64,000 nucleotides of DNA from Sphingomonas sp. Leaf230 (GCF_001421745.1 NZ_LMKW01000008.1:497027-561026), one strand, 5' to 3'; positions 31,027-40,476 are shown, numbered from the stretch's first letter. The notes: generated by a model from the sequence alone, not told the origin. Numbers and translations: made by a program.

Positions 31027-31965
31027 CTATACCCCGCGCCGTCCATCCGAAGCTGACTCAGCGCCTATTCCCCCGCCCATTTCTTGAGCCCATTCCGTGA
31101 GCAGCGTGTACGCGATCGCATAAGGCGGCGGCGCGACGAACGGCCCCTCCTCCCCACGCAACACCGCGCGCACCATCTCGCGCGGCACCCACATCGCATC
31201 CTCGAGCTCGTTCACGTCGAGCGTGATCGCATCGTCCTCGGCCTCGGCGACGCACGCCATCATCAACGAAGACGGAAACGGCCAGGGCTGGCTCGCGATA
31301 TAGCGCACCTTGCCGACCCGAACGCCCGACTCCTCGAGGATCTCACGCGCGACCGCCTCCTCGATCGACTCGGCCGGCTCCACGAAACCGGCGAGCGCGG
31401 AATACCGCCCCGGCGGCCACCCCTTGCCGCGCCCGAGCAACGCACGCCCGTCATGCTCGGCGATCATGATCACCACCGGATCGACGCGCGGGAAATGCTC
31501 GGTCCCGCAGTTCGGACACTTCCGCGCCCACCCCGCCCGGAACATTTCGGTCGGCGAACCGCACTTCGCGCAAAAACCATGCCGGACATGCCAGTCGATC
31601 ACGCTCCGCGCACCAGCGTACGTCGCCGCCTCACCGGGCGCGAGCGACGCCAGCACCGCCATCAGCGCAGGCGACCGCATCGCTGGTGCATTGTCGACGC
31701 GCATGCCCGCCAACAGCGCCGCGAAATGCGGCCGCCCGGTCTCGTCGAGCCCGAGCAGGATCGGCTCGGCATCGTCCGGCATGTCCGCCATCGACGTCCA
31801 GGCGAGGTGCCCGTCGTCGGTCGTGCCCGGCAGCAACCCGTCGAGCACCAGCAACCGCGCACGCCAGTCGCGCTGCGCCGCCTCCAGCCCTTCCGGATCG
31901 TGACGCAATGCATCGGACCGGTCGAGCGTCCCGCCGGTAAACCCAGGTGCGTCCATCACGCTCAT
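31027..31965 (-). CDS. nudC: NAD(+) diphosphatase / RNA deNADding enzyme NudC
   Basis: The 312-aa enzyme hydrolyses NAD(H) to NMN(H) and AMP, and homologues also remove NAD caps from RNA. A zinc ribbon (Cys132, Cys135, Cys150, Cys153) precedes the Nudix box at about 193-215 (GFVEPAESIEE ... REILEESG), which follows the Gx5Ex7REUxEExGU pattern exactly. SQPWPFPSSLM after the box is the NudC-specific QPWPFPxS motif. The ATG at 31965 overlaps the stop of the upstream beta-lactamase-like gene by 4 nt. Confidence 0.94.
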   Translation of the reverse strand: MSVMDAPGFTGGTLDRSDALRHDPEGLEAAQRDWRARLLVLDGLLPGTTDDGHLAWTSMADMPDDAEPILLGLDETGRPHFAALLAGMRVDNAPAMRSPALMAVLASLAPGEAATYAGARSVIDWHVRHGFCAKCGSPTEMFRAGWARKCPNCGTEHFPRVDPVVIMIAEHDGRALLGRGKGWPPGRYSALAGFVEPAESIEEAVAREILEESGVRVGKVRYIASQPWPFPSSLMMACVAEAEDDAITLDVNELEDAMWVPREMVRAVLRGEEGPFVAPPPYAIAYTLLTEWAQEMGGGIGAESASDGRRGV

Positions 31966-33314
31966 CGGCGCAACCTCGCCGCATCCTGCATCAGCGCCGC
32001 GACCACCTGCTGGCGGAGCGGTATCCGGTCCGCCGGGAAGTAATTGACCATCACGTTGCCGCGCGAATGCTTCGCCGGATCGACCCATGCGATCGTGCCC
32101 GCCGCACCACCCCAGGCATAGGTGCCCTTGCCCGGTCCGTTCGGCGTATCCGCGAGCACCACCGAACCGCCCGCACCGAAGCCCATGTTGCTCCCCTGCG
32201 TCCCTCCGGTGCCGCCGCCGATACCGCCGAACACGACGCCCGCCGGCAACAGGTTCGACGTCGCCAGCGCGATCGTCTCGGGCTTCATCACGCGCACGCC
32301 GTCGAGCGTGCCGCCGTCCTGGATCATGTGCAGGAACCGATCGTAATCGCGCGCCGACATCACCAGTCCCGCGCCGCCGTACGGAAAGCTCGGTTTCTGC
32401 GCGAACACCGAGTTCGCCGCCGGATCGAGCGGCGTCCGCGTATCGCCGACGAACGCGTAGTTGGTAGCGAGCCGCCCGATCTCGCTCCGCGGCACCTGCC
32501 AGAAACTCGACTTCATCTTCAGCGGATCGAACAGCCGCGTCTGCACGAACCGTTCGAAGCTCATGCCGCTCGCGACCTCGATCACCCGACCCATCACGTC
32601 CAGCCCGATCGAATAGCTCCACTTGGTACCCGGATCCGCGATCAACGGCAGCGTCGCGACGCGGTTGACGAACTCCTCGAGCGACTTCGGCCGGACGGGC
32701 CGCATCTTCTCTTCCATCGCCGCACTGACCGACAGCGGCAGAATCCCGAGCCGCTCATATTCCTTGAGCAGCGGCCCCTTGGTGACGATCGTGTAGCCGA
32801 GCCCCGCGGTATGCGTCAGCAGGTTGCGGATCGTGATCGGCCGCGTCGCCGGGCGCGTGGCGAGCGACGTGTCGGGGCTGGTCGCCACCTTCATGTCCTT
32901 GAACGCCGGGATGTATTTGCTGACCGGATCGTCGAGGTTGAGCTTGCCGTCCTCGACCAGCATCATCGCCGACATCCCGGTGATCGGCTTGGACATCGAA
33001 TAGACGCGCCACAGCGAATCGGGGCCTGCCGCCGGAGCATTGGGGGCGTCGCTGATCTTCCCCGCTGACGGGAACAGCGTGGGACCGTCGCCGGCGCCGA
33101 ACGCACCGACGATCCCCGGCATCTTGTCCTGCGCGACATAGCTGTCGAACAACGCGGACGTGGCAGGCAGCAGCGCGTTGACCGGGATCGTCATCCGCGG
33201 CGTCGGCCGAGCCTGCGGGCTGACCTGCTGGCGCGATTGCGCCTGCTGGGCATAGGCCGTGGCGGCGGCCAGCGCAACAAGTCCGCCAGTCGAAATCCAG
33301 TGCACCAGTTTCAT
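31962..33314 (-). CDS. Serine hydrolase of the beta-lactamase / class C esterase family
   Basis: The 450-aa protein has a signal peptide (about 1-23, GLVALAAATAYAQ) and a class C beta-lactamase/D,D-peptidase fold. The catalytic motif SMSK is at 106-109, a YS motif follows in KWSYSIGLDVMG near 230, and LLTHTAGLGY is typical of the family. These periplasmic enzymes are most often esterases or D-amino-acid peptidases; true beta-lactamase activity is not implied. GAGAG lies a few nt before the ATG at 33314, which overlaps the mutY stop by 4 nt; the frame stays open upstream only because it overlaps mutY. Confidence 0.87.
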   Translation of the reverse strand: MKLVHWISTGGLVALAAATAYAQQAQSRQQVSPQARPTPRMTIPVNALLPATSALFDSYVAQDKMPGIVGAFGAGDGPTLFPSAGKISDAPNAPAAGPDSLWRVYSMSKPITGMSAMMLVEDGKLNLDDPVSKYIPAFKDMKVATSPDTSLATRPATRPITIRNLLTHTAGLGYTIVTKGPLLKEYERLGILPLSVSAAMEEKMRPVRPKSLEEFVNRVATLPLIADPGTKWSYSIGLDVMGRVIEVASGMSFERFVQTRLFDPLKMKSSFWQVPRSEIGRLATNYAFVGDTRTPLDPAANSVFAQKPSFPYGGAGLVMSARDYDRFLHMIQDGGTLDGVRVMKPETIALATSNLLPAGVVFGGIGGGTGGTQGSNMGFGAGGSVVLADTPNGPGKGTYAWGGAAGTIAWVDPAKHSRGNVMVNYFPADRIPLRQQVVAALMQDAARLRR

Positions 33315-34360
33315 GCAGCTCTCCGTATGGTCTTGCCGGCTTTGGCGAAAACGGTCGGGAGCCCGGCGGTATCCAGCTCGTCGATCGGCCACCATTCGCT
33401 TGCCGTTGGAACGCGCGGTTGATGCGCCTCGACCGTCGCCACCGCAAGCGTCAGTTGCAGATCGAAATGCGTAAATCCGTGCGCGACGGTTGCGTCCAAC
33501 ATCCGCCAATCGGCCTGCGCCGGCGCATCCTCGAAACCGGGGGGAACATCACCCCAAGGCCCGGTCGGAAACGCCCTCATCCCGCCCAGCAGACCCTTGT
33601 CCGGCCGCCGCACCAGCAACACCTGCCCGTCGCGCTCCAGCCAGAAGATCGTCCCGTACCGCTGGGGCTTGGCCGCCTTCTTCGCCTTCACCGGCAACCG
33701 CTCGGGCGCGCCCTGCTTGAAGCCTTCGCAAAACGCGCGGATCGGACACAGCAGGCACTTCGGCGCGCGCGTCGTGCAGATCCCCGACCCCAGATCCATC
33801 ATCGCCTGCGCGAAATCACCCGCCCGAGCATCCGGCGTGATCGAATCCGCCGCCACCCGAATCGCCGGTCGCGCAGCCGGCAAAGGCGTCTGAATCGCAA
33901 ACACTCGCGCGACCACCCGCTCGACATTCGCATCGACCACCACCGCGCGCTCGCCAAACGCGATCGCCGCCACCGCTGCGGCCGTGTAAGCGCCGAGCCC
34001 AGGCAGCGCGCGCAGCTCCACCTCGGTCCGCGGAAACTCCCCGCCATGCTCGGCCACCACAGCCTTCGCCGCCTTCACCAGATTGCGCGCCCGAGCATAA
34101 TAGCCAAGCCCCGCCCAGGCCGCCATCACATCGGTGTCATCCGCCGCCGCCAGACTCGCGAAATCCGGCCACCGCGCGGTCCACGCGAGGAACCGCGGCG
34201 TCACCGCGGCCACCGTCGTCTGCTGCAACATCACCTCGGACAGCCACACCCGGTACGGATCGATCGTCTCGCCCGGCTTCGCGCGCCACGGCAGGTCGCG
34301 GCGATGCGCGTCATACCAGTCGAGCAGGGCCCCGGAGACCGAAGAGCGCTTGGCGTTCAC
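33311..34360 (-). CDS. mutY: A/G-specific adenine glycosylase
   Basis: The 349-aa DNA repair enzyme removes adenine mispaired with 8-oxoguanine. It has the catalytic Glu of SEVMLQQT (about 42), the helix-hairpin-helix LPGLGAYTAA (119-128), the catalytic Asp143 in VVDANVERV, the [4Fe-4S] cysteines 195, 202, 205 and 211, and a C-terminal Nudix-like 8-oxoG recognition domain (about 235-345). The likely start is the GTG at 34360; the frame is open to 34414, but those residues are not conserved-looking and overlap the divergent dciA start. It heads the minus-strand gene series. Confidence 0.92.
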   Translation of the reverse strand: MNAKRSSVSGALLDWYDAHRRDLPWRAKPGETIDPYRVWLSEVMLQQTTVAAVTPRFLAWTARWPDFASLAAADDTDVMAAWAGLGYYARARNLVKAAKAVVAEHGGEFPRTEVELRALPGLGAYTAAAVAAIAFGERAVVVDANVERVVARVFAIQTPLPAARPAIRVAADSITPDARAGDFAQAMMDLGSGICTTRAPKCLLCPIRAFCEGFKQGAPERLPVKAKKAAKPQRYGTIFWLERDGQVLLVRRPDKGLLGGMRAFPTGPWGDVPPGFEDAPAQADWRMLDATVAHGFTHFDLQLTLAVATVEAHQPRVPTASEWWPIDELDTAGLPTVFAKAGKTIRRAA

Positions 34361-34374
34361 GCGTCGCCTATGGC

Positions 34375-34965
34375 ATGGGTTCGCAGATGAGCAAGCCGCC
34401 CGTTTCTGTGCCAAAATCTGCGACGCCCAAGCCGGCGACGACCAAGTCTGCGTCAGGGCGCATTAAAGGCAGGACCGACCCCGACGCCCCGCGCGAGAAC
34501 CGCTCACGCGCGGTCGCCGAGCTGTTGCCCGCGATCGGCGGCGCGGCATTCCGGCGATTCGGCTTCGTCCAGTCGTCGATCGTCAGCCGCTGGCCCGAGA
34601 TCGTCGGCGCGAAACTGGCGGGCGCGAGCATCCCCGAATCGATCCGCTTCCCGGTCGGCAAGAAACAGGACGGCGTCCTGACCCTCACCGTCCGCGGCGC
34701 GCACGCACCGATGATGCAGCACATCGCCCCCGAGATCATCGAGCGCGTGAACCGCTTCTTCGGCTACGCGGCCATCGTGAAGGTCGCGATCCGCCAGGGC
34801 GAGGTCGCCGCCCCCGTCCCGCGGAAGGCCCCGCCTTCGATCCGCCCAGTCCCCGTCGATCTCGGTATGAGCCTGAAGGGCATCGCCGATCCGGAACTGC
34901 GCGCCGTCCTCGAATCCCTCGCCGCCGGCGTCGCCTCGACGCACGGCCTTCCCAGGATCAACTGA
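34375..34965 (+). CDS. dciA: DUF721 protein, DciA-like helicase operator
   Basis: The 196-aa protein has a basic, flexible N-terminus (about 1-42) and then the DUF721 fold with SSIVSRWPEIVGAKLAGAS and VLTLTVRGAHAPMMQH, KH-like elements conserved in DciA. DciA loads the replicative helicase DnaB in bacteria that lack DnaC. The C-terminal region is linker-like. The start may be 34375 or 34387. Its TGA shares an A with the ATG of the next gene (TGATG), so the DsbA-like gene is translationally coupled. It is divergent from mutY. Confidence 0.83.
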   Translation: MGSQMSKPPVSVPKSATPKPATTKSASGRIKGRTDPDAPRENRSRAVAELLPAIGGAAFRRFGFVQSSIVSRWPEIVGAKLAGASIPESIRFPVGKKQDGVLTLTVRGAHAPMMQHIAPEIIERVNRFFGYAAIVKVAIRQGEVAAPVPRKAPPSIRPVPVDLGMSLKGIADPELRAVLESLAAGVASTHGLPRIN

Positions 34966-35630
34966 TGCGCGTCCTCCTTGCCGTCTCCGCCCTCTTCCTC
35001 CTGACCGGCGCCGCGCCCAAGCGCGACTGGTCGCAGACCGCGCGCATCCTCCCCTCGGGCGCCTACCTGATCGGCAACCCCGCCGCGCGCGTGAAGCTGG
35101 TCGAATACGCCAGCTACACCTGCTCGCACTGCGCCGACTTCTCGGTAAAGTCCGAACCCGTGCTGAAGCGCCAGATGATCGCGTCCGGCTCGACCAGCCT
35201 AGAAGTCCGCAGCTTCATCCGCGACCGGCTCGATCTGGCAGCAGCGATCCTCGCCCGCTGCACCGGCCCGAGAGGCTTCTCCGCCACCTCGTCCGCGATC
35301 TTCGCCGCACAGCCGCAATGGCTCGAGCGCGGAATCGAATACCAGCAAGGCAACGCCGCGCGCCTGAACATGTACCCGGCAGCGGCCCAGATCCGCGCCA
35401 ACGCAGACGGCTCCGGCCTGACCGCGTTCGTCAAGGCACGCGGGCTCTCGGACGCGGCGATCAACGCGTGTTTCGCCAACCAGCCCGAGATCGACCGCAT
35501 CGTCAAACTGACTGCCGACGCGCCGAAGGAGATCGACTCGACGCCGACCTTCTACCTCAACGGCAGACTCGTCCCGCACGTCGGCTGGGAACAGCTCGAA
35601 CCCGCGCTCCGCAAGGCAGGCGCCCGTTAA
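34965..35630 (+). CDS. DsbA-like thioredoxin-fold protein 1
   Basis: The 221-aa exported thioredoxin-fold protein has an N-terminal signal (LLAVSALFLLTGAAP), the redox site CSHC at 53-56 (YTCSHCADF), an inserted helical domain, and the cis-Pro loop STPTFYLNG near 190. It is a periplasmic dithiol oxidase or isomerase of the DsbA/BdbD group. The ATG overlaps the dciA stop by one base. The next gene encodes a second, related protein with a different active site, so the two may divide oxidation and reduction. Confidence 0.88.
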   Translation: MRVLLAVSALFLLTGAAPKRDWSQTARILPSGAYLIGNPAARVKLVEYASYTCSHCADFSVKSEPVLKRQMIASGSTSLEVRSFIRDRLDLAAAILARCTGPRGFSATSSAIFAAQPQWLERGIEYQQGNAARLNMYPAAAQIRANADGSGLTAFVKARGLSDAAINACFANQPEIDRIVKLTADAPKEIDSTPTFYLNGRLVPHVGWEQLEPALRKAGAR

Positions 35631-35656
35631 TTCACGTGATCCACTGGAGTAACCCG

Positions 35657-36397
35657 ATGAAGTTCCTGACCACGCTCGCCGTCCTGCCGCTCGCGCTCGC
35701 CGCCTGCTCGAAGAACGACTCGACCGGTAACGTCGACCAGCCCGCCGCCGCGCCCGTCGCGGCCGCCGCAGCCCCCGCCGGCCAGAACTGGACCGAGACC
35801 GTCGTGAAGACCCCCGAGGGTTACCTGATGGGCAACCCGAACGCGCCGATCAAGCTCGTCGAATACGGCGCACGCTCGTGCCCGACCTGCGGTGCGTTCG
35901 GCCGCGAAGCGTACAAGCCGCTGACCGAAAAGTACGTCTCGACCGGGAAGGTCAGCTTCGAATTCCGCGACTTCCTCGTCCACGGCGCGCCCGACGTGGC
36001 GCTGACCCTGCTCGGCCAGTGCGGCGGCGTCGCGCCGTTCTTCCCGATCCTCGAGCAGATGTACGGCAACCAGATCGCCTTCCTCGACAAGCTCCAGGCG
36101 ATGACCCCCGACCAGCAGAAGGCGCTCGCCAACCAGCCGCCGACGGTCGTCGCGACCAAGCTCGCCGAACAAATGGGCGCGATCGATTTCGTCAAGCAGC
36201 GCGGGATCCCGGAGGCGAAGGCGCGCGCCTGCCTCGCGGATCAGAAGCAGCTGGAAGTAATGGCCAAGCCGACCGAGAATGCGATGCAGGCCGGGACGGT
36301 TACGGGCACGCCGACGTTCCTGATCAACGACAAGAAGCTCGATCAGGTCGTGAGCTGGGATCAGATGGAGAAGGCGCTGAAGGCGGCTGGGGCGTAA
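35657..36397 (+). CDS. DsbA-like thioredoxin-fold lipoprotein 2
   Basis: The 246-aa protein has a lipoprotein signal (LAVLPLALAAC, acceptor Cys17), a Pro/Ala linker, then a thioredoxin fold with the active site CPTC at 75-78 (RSCPTCGAF) and cis-Pro loop GTPTFLIND near 217. It is anchored in the envelope. GGAG stands about 7 nt before the ATG, 26 nt after the first dsbA-like stop. The shared YLxGNPxAxxKLVEY stretch before the active site shows it is a paralogue of the upstream gene. Confidence 0.9.
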   Translation: MKFLTTLAVLPLALAACSKNDSTGNVDQPAAAPVAAAAAPAGQNWTETVVKTPEGYLMGNPNAPIKLVEYGARSCPTCGAFGREAYKPLTEKYVSTGKVSFEFRDFLVHGAPDVALTLLGQCGGVAPFFPILEQMYGNQIAFLDKLQAMTPDQQKALANQPPTVVATKLAEQMGAIDFVKQRGIPEAKARACLADQKQLEVMAKPTENAMQAGTVTGTPTFLINDKKLDQVVSWDQMEKALKAAGA

Positions 36398-36417
36398 GCT
36401 AACCCCGCCACCAGTAA

Positions 36418-36530
36418 CTACCACCCCGGCGAAGGCCGGGGCCCAATTGGAAAGGTCGCAGTAACGGAGCGCAACTTTCGTTAGCGCCGTCTCCCAATTG
36501 GGCCCCGGCCTTCGCCGGGGTGGTGCAATG
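36418..36530. repeat. Intergenic inverted repeat, family E (copy 1)
   Basis: Arms CACCCCGGCGAAGGCCGGGG + CCCAATTGG face CCAATTGGG + CCCCGGCCTTCGCCGGGGTG. A second copy with the same CCCAATTGGG core lies at 58600-58710. Confidence 0.88.
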
Positions 36531-36565
36531 TTGGCGCACTCAGTCGAATGGCAGCAGCTCCTTCC

Positions 36566-36626
36566 GTGTTCTCCCGCGAAGGCGGGAGCCCAGTCTGGGT
36601 CCCCGCCTTCGCGGGGAAACAAGGTT
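36566..36626. repeat. Intergenic inverted repeat, family F (copy 1)
   Basis: A compact palindrome, TTCTCCCGCGAAGGCGGGAG + CCCAGTCTGGG + TCCCCGCCTTCGCGGGGAA. An almost identical copy is at 63301-63358. It sits just upstream of smc. Confidence 0.88.
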
Positions 36627-36678
36627 TAGGGCTCCGTTCGCGATAGGATCCAACTTTAGTCGTCGGGGGGCGCAAGAA

Positions 36679-39600
36679 ATGCAGATCAAGCGCCTCCGCA
36701 TCACCGGCTTCAAGAGCTTCGTCGACCCCGCCGACCTCCGCATCGAACCCGGCCTAACCGGCGTCGTCGGCCCGAACGGTTGCGGTAAATCCAATCTCCT
36801 CGAAGCCCTCCGATGGACGATGGGCGAAGCGAGCGCGAAATCCCTGCGCGGCGCCGGCATGGAAGACGTCATCTTCGCCGGCACCGCCACCCGCCCGCCG
36901 CGCGACTTCGCCGAAGTCTCGATCCTCGCCGAAATTGCCGGCGACGAACGCGAGATCGTCCGCCGGATCGAACGCGGCGCCGGCTCCGCCTACCGGATCG
37001 ACGGCCGCGACGTCCGCGCGAAAGACGTCGGCCTCCTCTTCGCCGACGCCGCCACCGGCGCGCACTCCCCCGCGCTCGTCAGCCAGGGCAAGATCGGCGC
37101 GGTCATCGCCGCCAAGCCTGCCGACCGCCGCGCGATGCTCGAGGAAGCCGCCGGGATCGCCGGCCTCCACGTCCGGCGGAAAGACGCCGAGGGCAAACTC
37201 CGCGCCACCGAAGCCAATCTCGCCAAGGTCGACGAGATCATCTCCGGCCAGGACGCGCGCGCCGCCACGCTGAAGCGCCAGGCCCGCGCCGCCGAACGCT
37301 ACCGCCTGATCTCTGCCCAGATCCGCGTCGCCGAAGCGCGCACAGTGTTCGCCCGATGGCGCGAAGCCGCCACCGCAGCCGACGCCGCCAAGGCCGAAGC
37401 CGCCACCGCCGAAACCCGCGTCCGCGCACTCACCGACGCCGAACGCGCAGCCGCCGCAGCACAGCATCGCGCGATCGAAGCCGTCTCCGCCGCCCGCACC
37501 GCAGCGCTCATCGCGCGCGACCTCGTCGGTGATCTCGCGCACCGACTTGCCGCGCTCAAAACCGACAAGGCCAGCGTCGAGCGCAGGATCGCCGACCTGA
37601 CCGACGCCCGCACCCGCATCGCCGAGGACCGCGCCCGCGAAGGTTCACTCGCCAGCGACGCCGCCGCCGCGCTCGCCCGCCTCGCCGACGAGGCCAAGGC
37701 GCTCGACACTGCGATCGCCGACGCCACCGCCGCGATTCCCCATCTCGACGCAGCACTCGCCGAAGCCGAACGCACCGCCCGTGACGCCGAAGTCTCCCTC
37801 GCCCAGGCACTTGCCACGCAAGCCCGCGACGCAGCCGAAGTCCGCGTCGCCAGCGCCGCGCTCGCCGCCGCCCGCACCCGCGCCGACCGCGCCGACCGCG
37901 ATGCCGCCCAGATCACCGCCGCTCTCCGCGCCCTCGGCGACCCCGTTCCGCTAGCCGCAGAGCGCGAAACCGCCGCCGAAGCCCGACGCGCCGCGACCGC
38001 CGCCGCAGAGTCCGCCCGCCAGGCCATCGCCCAGGCAGACACCGACGAAGCCGCCGCGACCAGCGCGCGAGACGCCGCCGAAACCACCCGCGCCACCGCT
38101 CGCGCAGACCTCGCCGCGATCGACAGCGAAGTGACCGCTCTCACCAAGGCAACGCAGCGCAACGGCCGCGACCGATTGCTCGACCACGTCTCGGCCAAGA
38201 CCGGCTACGAACGCGCGCTAGCCGCCGCACTCGGCGACGATCTAGACACCAACCTAGACGCATGGGCCGGCGCCAAGCCCCACGAAGACGACCCCGCCGC
38301 ACCCGCCGACACCGAACCGCTGGCAAGGCATGTCGAAGCGCCCCCCACCCTCGCCCGCAGGCTCGCGCAGGTCTTCGTCGTCGACACCGACCGCCAGCAA
38401 CACCTCGCCGTCGGCCAACGCATCGTCACCCGAGACGGCCAACTCCGCCGCTGGGACGGCTTCACCACAACCGGCACCGGCGCGGCCGCCGCCGAACGCC
38501 TCGTCCGCCGCAACCGCCTCGCCGCGCTCCAGGCCGCCCGCCCCACTGCGGCCAAGGCGCTGGAAGACGCCGAACGAACCCGCGCCGCGATCGACGAGCG
38601 CATCGCCCAGGCTAGAGGCCAGTCGCAAACCGCCCGCGCCACCCTGCAACGCGCCGAAACCGCCGCGCGCGACGCCCTCCGTCAAGAAGACCGCGCCGCC
38701 GCCGCGCTCGAACGCCTCGCCACCCAGCGCACAGACCTCGACGTCCGCGCGCACCGTATCGCCGACGACGTCGCCGACGCGCACGCCGACCGCGCCCGCG
38801 CCGAAGCCGCGATGGCCGCCGTCCCCGACGGCACCGCCAACGCGCGCCAAGTCGCCGCGCTCCAATATGATACCGAACGCGCCCGCGCCGCTGTCGCGCA
38901 GGCCCGCGCCGATCGCACCACGCTCGACCGCAGCATCGCCGCCCACCGCGAACGCCTGGCCGCCGCGCAAGCCGACACCCGAAGCTGGCGCGCGCGCGCC
39001 GGTGAAGCCGCCAAGCGCATCGCCGCCATGGACTCGCGCGAAACCACGCTCGGCACCGACCTGGCCGCGATCGCCGCTCGCCCCGCCGCCCTCGACGCAG
39101 AGATCGCCATGCTGGACAGCGAGCACCAGGAAGCCCGCACCACGGCCGACGCCCTGCTGGCCATCGAACGCACCGCGGAGACCGCCGCCCGCACCGCCGA
39201 CGACGCCCACCGCGCCGCTACCGAAGCGCTAGCCGTCGCCCGAGAAGCCCGTGCCGGCGCGATCGCCCGCGTCGAAAACCACGAAGCGCGCCGCCTCGAT
39301 CTCGGCCGCCTCTCGGGCGAGCGCTTCCAATGCCCCGCGCCCGTCCTCCCCGAGCGCCTCGGCTTCGCGGTCGCCGACGTCCGCGCGCCGGCCGAAGAGT
39401 CCGCCACGCACGACCGCCTCACCACCGACCGAGAGCGGATCGGCCCGGTCAACCTCGTCGCCGAGACCGAACTCGCCGAACTCGAAGATTCCGCGCGGGG
39501 CAACGCGGTCGAGCGCGACGAACTCGGCCAAGCCGTCAACCGCCTGCGCGGCTCGATCGGCACGCTCAACCGCGAAGGCCGCCAGCGCCTGCTCGCCGCG

Positions 39601-40065
39601 TTCGAAGCGGTGAACGGCCATTTCCAACGCCTATTCACCACGCTCTTCGACGGCGGCGCCGCGCACCTCGAGCTGATAGACTCCGACGACCCGCTCGAAG
39701 CCGGACTTGAGATCATGGCGCAACCACCCGGCAAACGCCTTCAGTCGCTCACCCTCCTGTCGGGCGGCGAACAGGCGCTGACTGCAGTCGCGCTGATCTT
39801 CGGCCTGTTCCTTACCAACCCCGCGCCGATCTGCGTTCTCGACGAGGTCGACGCGCCGCTCGACGACGCCAATATCGAGCGCTTCTGCGACCTGCTCGAC
39901 CGCATGTCGCGCGACACCGACACGCGCTACCTCGTCGTCACGCACAACGCCGTCACGATGAGCCGCATGCACCGCCTGTTCGGCGTGACGATGATCGAAC
40001 GCGGTGTCAGCCGCCTCGTCTCGGTCGACCTTCAAGCCGCAACCGGACTCATTACAACGGCGTAG
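36679..40065 (+). CDS. smc: Chromosome partition protein SMC
   Basis: The 1128-aa protein organises and segregates the chromosome as an ATP-gated ring. Walker A GPNGCGKS is at 31-38. The arms are extremely Ala/Arg-rich coiled coils (about 160-500 and 640-900) around a hinge (about 495-620). The C-terminal head carries LLSGGEQAL and CVLDEVDAPLDD. The ATG at 36679 starts the conserved MQIKRLRITGFKSF; the upstream open frame lies in repeat DNA. ScpA/ScpB partners are not in the window. Its place after the dsbA pair is common in alphaproteobacteria. Confidence 0.94.
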   Translation: MQIKRLRITGFKSFVDPADLRIEPGLTGVVGPNGCGKSNLLEALRWTMGEASAKSLRGAGMEDVIFAGTATRPPRDFAEVSILAEIAGDEREIVRRIERGAGSAYRIDGRDVRAKDVGLLFADAATGAHSPALVSQGKIGAVIAAKPADRRAMLEEAAGIAGLHVRRKDAEGKLRATEANLAKVDEIISGQDARAATLKRQARAAERYRLISAQIRVAEARTVFARWREAATAADAAKAEAATAETRVRALTDAERAAAAAQHRAIEAVSAARTAALIARDLVGDLAHRLAALKTDKASVERRIADLTDARTRIAEDRAREGSLASDAAAALARLADEAKALDTAIADATAAIPHLDAALAEAERTARDAEVSLAQALATQARDAAEVRVASAALAAARTRADRADRDAAQITAALRALGDPVPLAAERETAAEARRAATAAAESARQAIAQADTDEAAATSARDAAETTRATARADLAAIDSEVTALTKATQRNGRDRLLDHVSAKTGYERALAAALGDDLDTNLDAWAGAKPHEDDPAAPADTEPLARHVEAPPTLARRLAQVFVVDTDRQQHLAVGQRIVTRDGQLRRWDGFTTTGTGAAAAERLVRRNRLAALQAARPTAAKALEDAERTRAAIDERIAQARGQSQTARATLQRAETAARDALRQEDRAAAALERLATQRTDLDVRAHRIADDVADAHADRARAEAAMAAVPDGTANARQVAALQYDTERARAAVAQARADRTTLDRSIAAHRERLAAAQADTRSWRARAGEAAKRIAAMDSRETTLGTDLAAIAARPAALDAEIAMLDSEHQEARTTADALLAIERTAETAARTADDAHRAATEALAVAREARAGAIARVENHEARRLDLGRLSGERFQCPAPVLPERLGFAVADVRAPAEESATHDRLTTDRERIGPVNLVAETELAELEDSARGNAVERDELGQAVNRLRGSIGTLNREGRQRLLAAFEAVNGHFQRLFTTLFDGGAAHLELIDSDDPLEAGLEIMAQPPGKRLQSLTLLSGGEQALTAVALIFGLFLTNPAPICVLDEVDAPLDDANIERFCDLLDRMSRDTDTRYLVVTHNAVTMSRMHRLFGVTMIERGVSRLVSVDLQAATGLITTA

Positions 40066-40098
40066 GGAGACAATCCCCGTTCGCGACGTTGATCCTCG

Positions 40099-40275
40099 AT
40101 GTTCCTCGACGAATCCAGCATCTGGCCGCGCAAGGAGGACCTGCCTCCCCGCAAGCCCGTGTATCGTCACGAGAAGGCGCTGACCCGCCTGATCTTCGTC
40201 TATCTCTTCCTGTTGCTGCTCCTGCCCGTGAGCCTCGGCGGCATGGTCGACCTGATCCGCTATCTGTTCAGCTGA
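40099..40275 (+). CDS. Small single-span membrane protein
   Basis: The 58-aa ORF begins with a hydrophilic, basic half (RKEDLPPRKPVYRHEKALTR) followed by one strong membrane segment (about 31-48, LIFVYLFLLLLLPVSLGG) and a short tail. The positive-inside rule places the N-terminus in the cytoplasm. It starts 33 nt after the smc stop and could be cotranscribed. Codon use matches its neighbours (G/C third positions), which supports a real gene. I do not recognise a family. Confidence 0.6.
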   Translation: MFLDESSIWPRKEDLPPRKPVYRHEKALTRLIFVYLFLLLLLPVSLGGMVDLIRYLFS

Positions 40276-40356
40276 CTTTCGGGTGTCCTACACAACCTGA
40301 TCCTGCCACCGTCGTGAATCCGCAATCGTCCACGTCTGGGCCTAAGTGCAGACATC

Positions 40357-40394
40357 GGAAAAATGCTCCCAGCGTCTGCACTTCGTGCACTTCC
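40357..40394. repeat. GAAGTGCA-type intergenic element (copy 1, read on the minus strand)
   Basis: On the minus strand this contains GAAGTGCA, then GAAGTGCAGACGCTGG and GCATTTTTCC. A related copy is at 45702-45741. Here an extra AAGTGCAGAC (40344-40353) faces GTCTGCACTT (40374-40383), making a 10-bp inverted repeat with a 20-nt loop. Confidence 0.55.
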
Positions 40395-40476
40395 AGCATC
40401 GGGGCCGACCCGAAAGGTAGCCGGTACAACGACATAGCGACAAGTTGATCTCCATCACTCGACACCACTTTTCACG

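Noticed and set aside
31966..32622. Minus-strand extension of nudC through the beta-lactamase-like gene
   Set aside because: It is the shadow of the neighbouring gene in another frame; NudC length and motifs fit the start at 31965.
36520..36678. Upstream extension of smc through repeat DNA
   Set aside because: The added residues come from the family F repeat, and the conserved SMC N-terminus starts at 36679.
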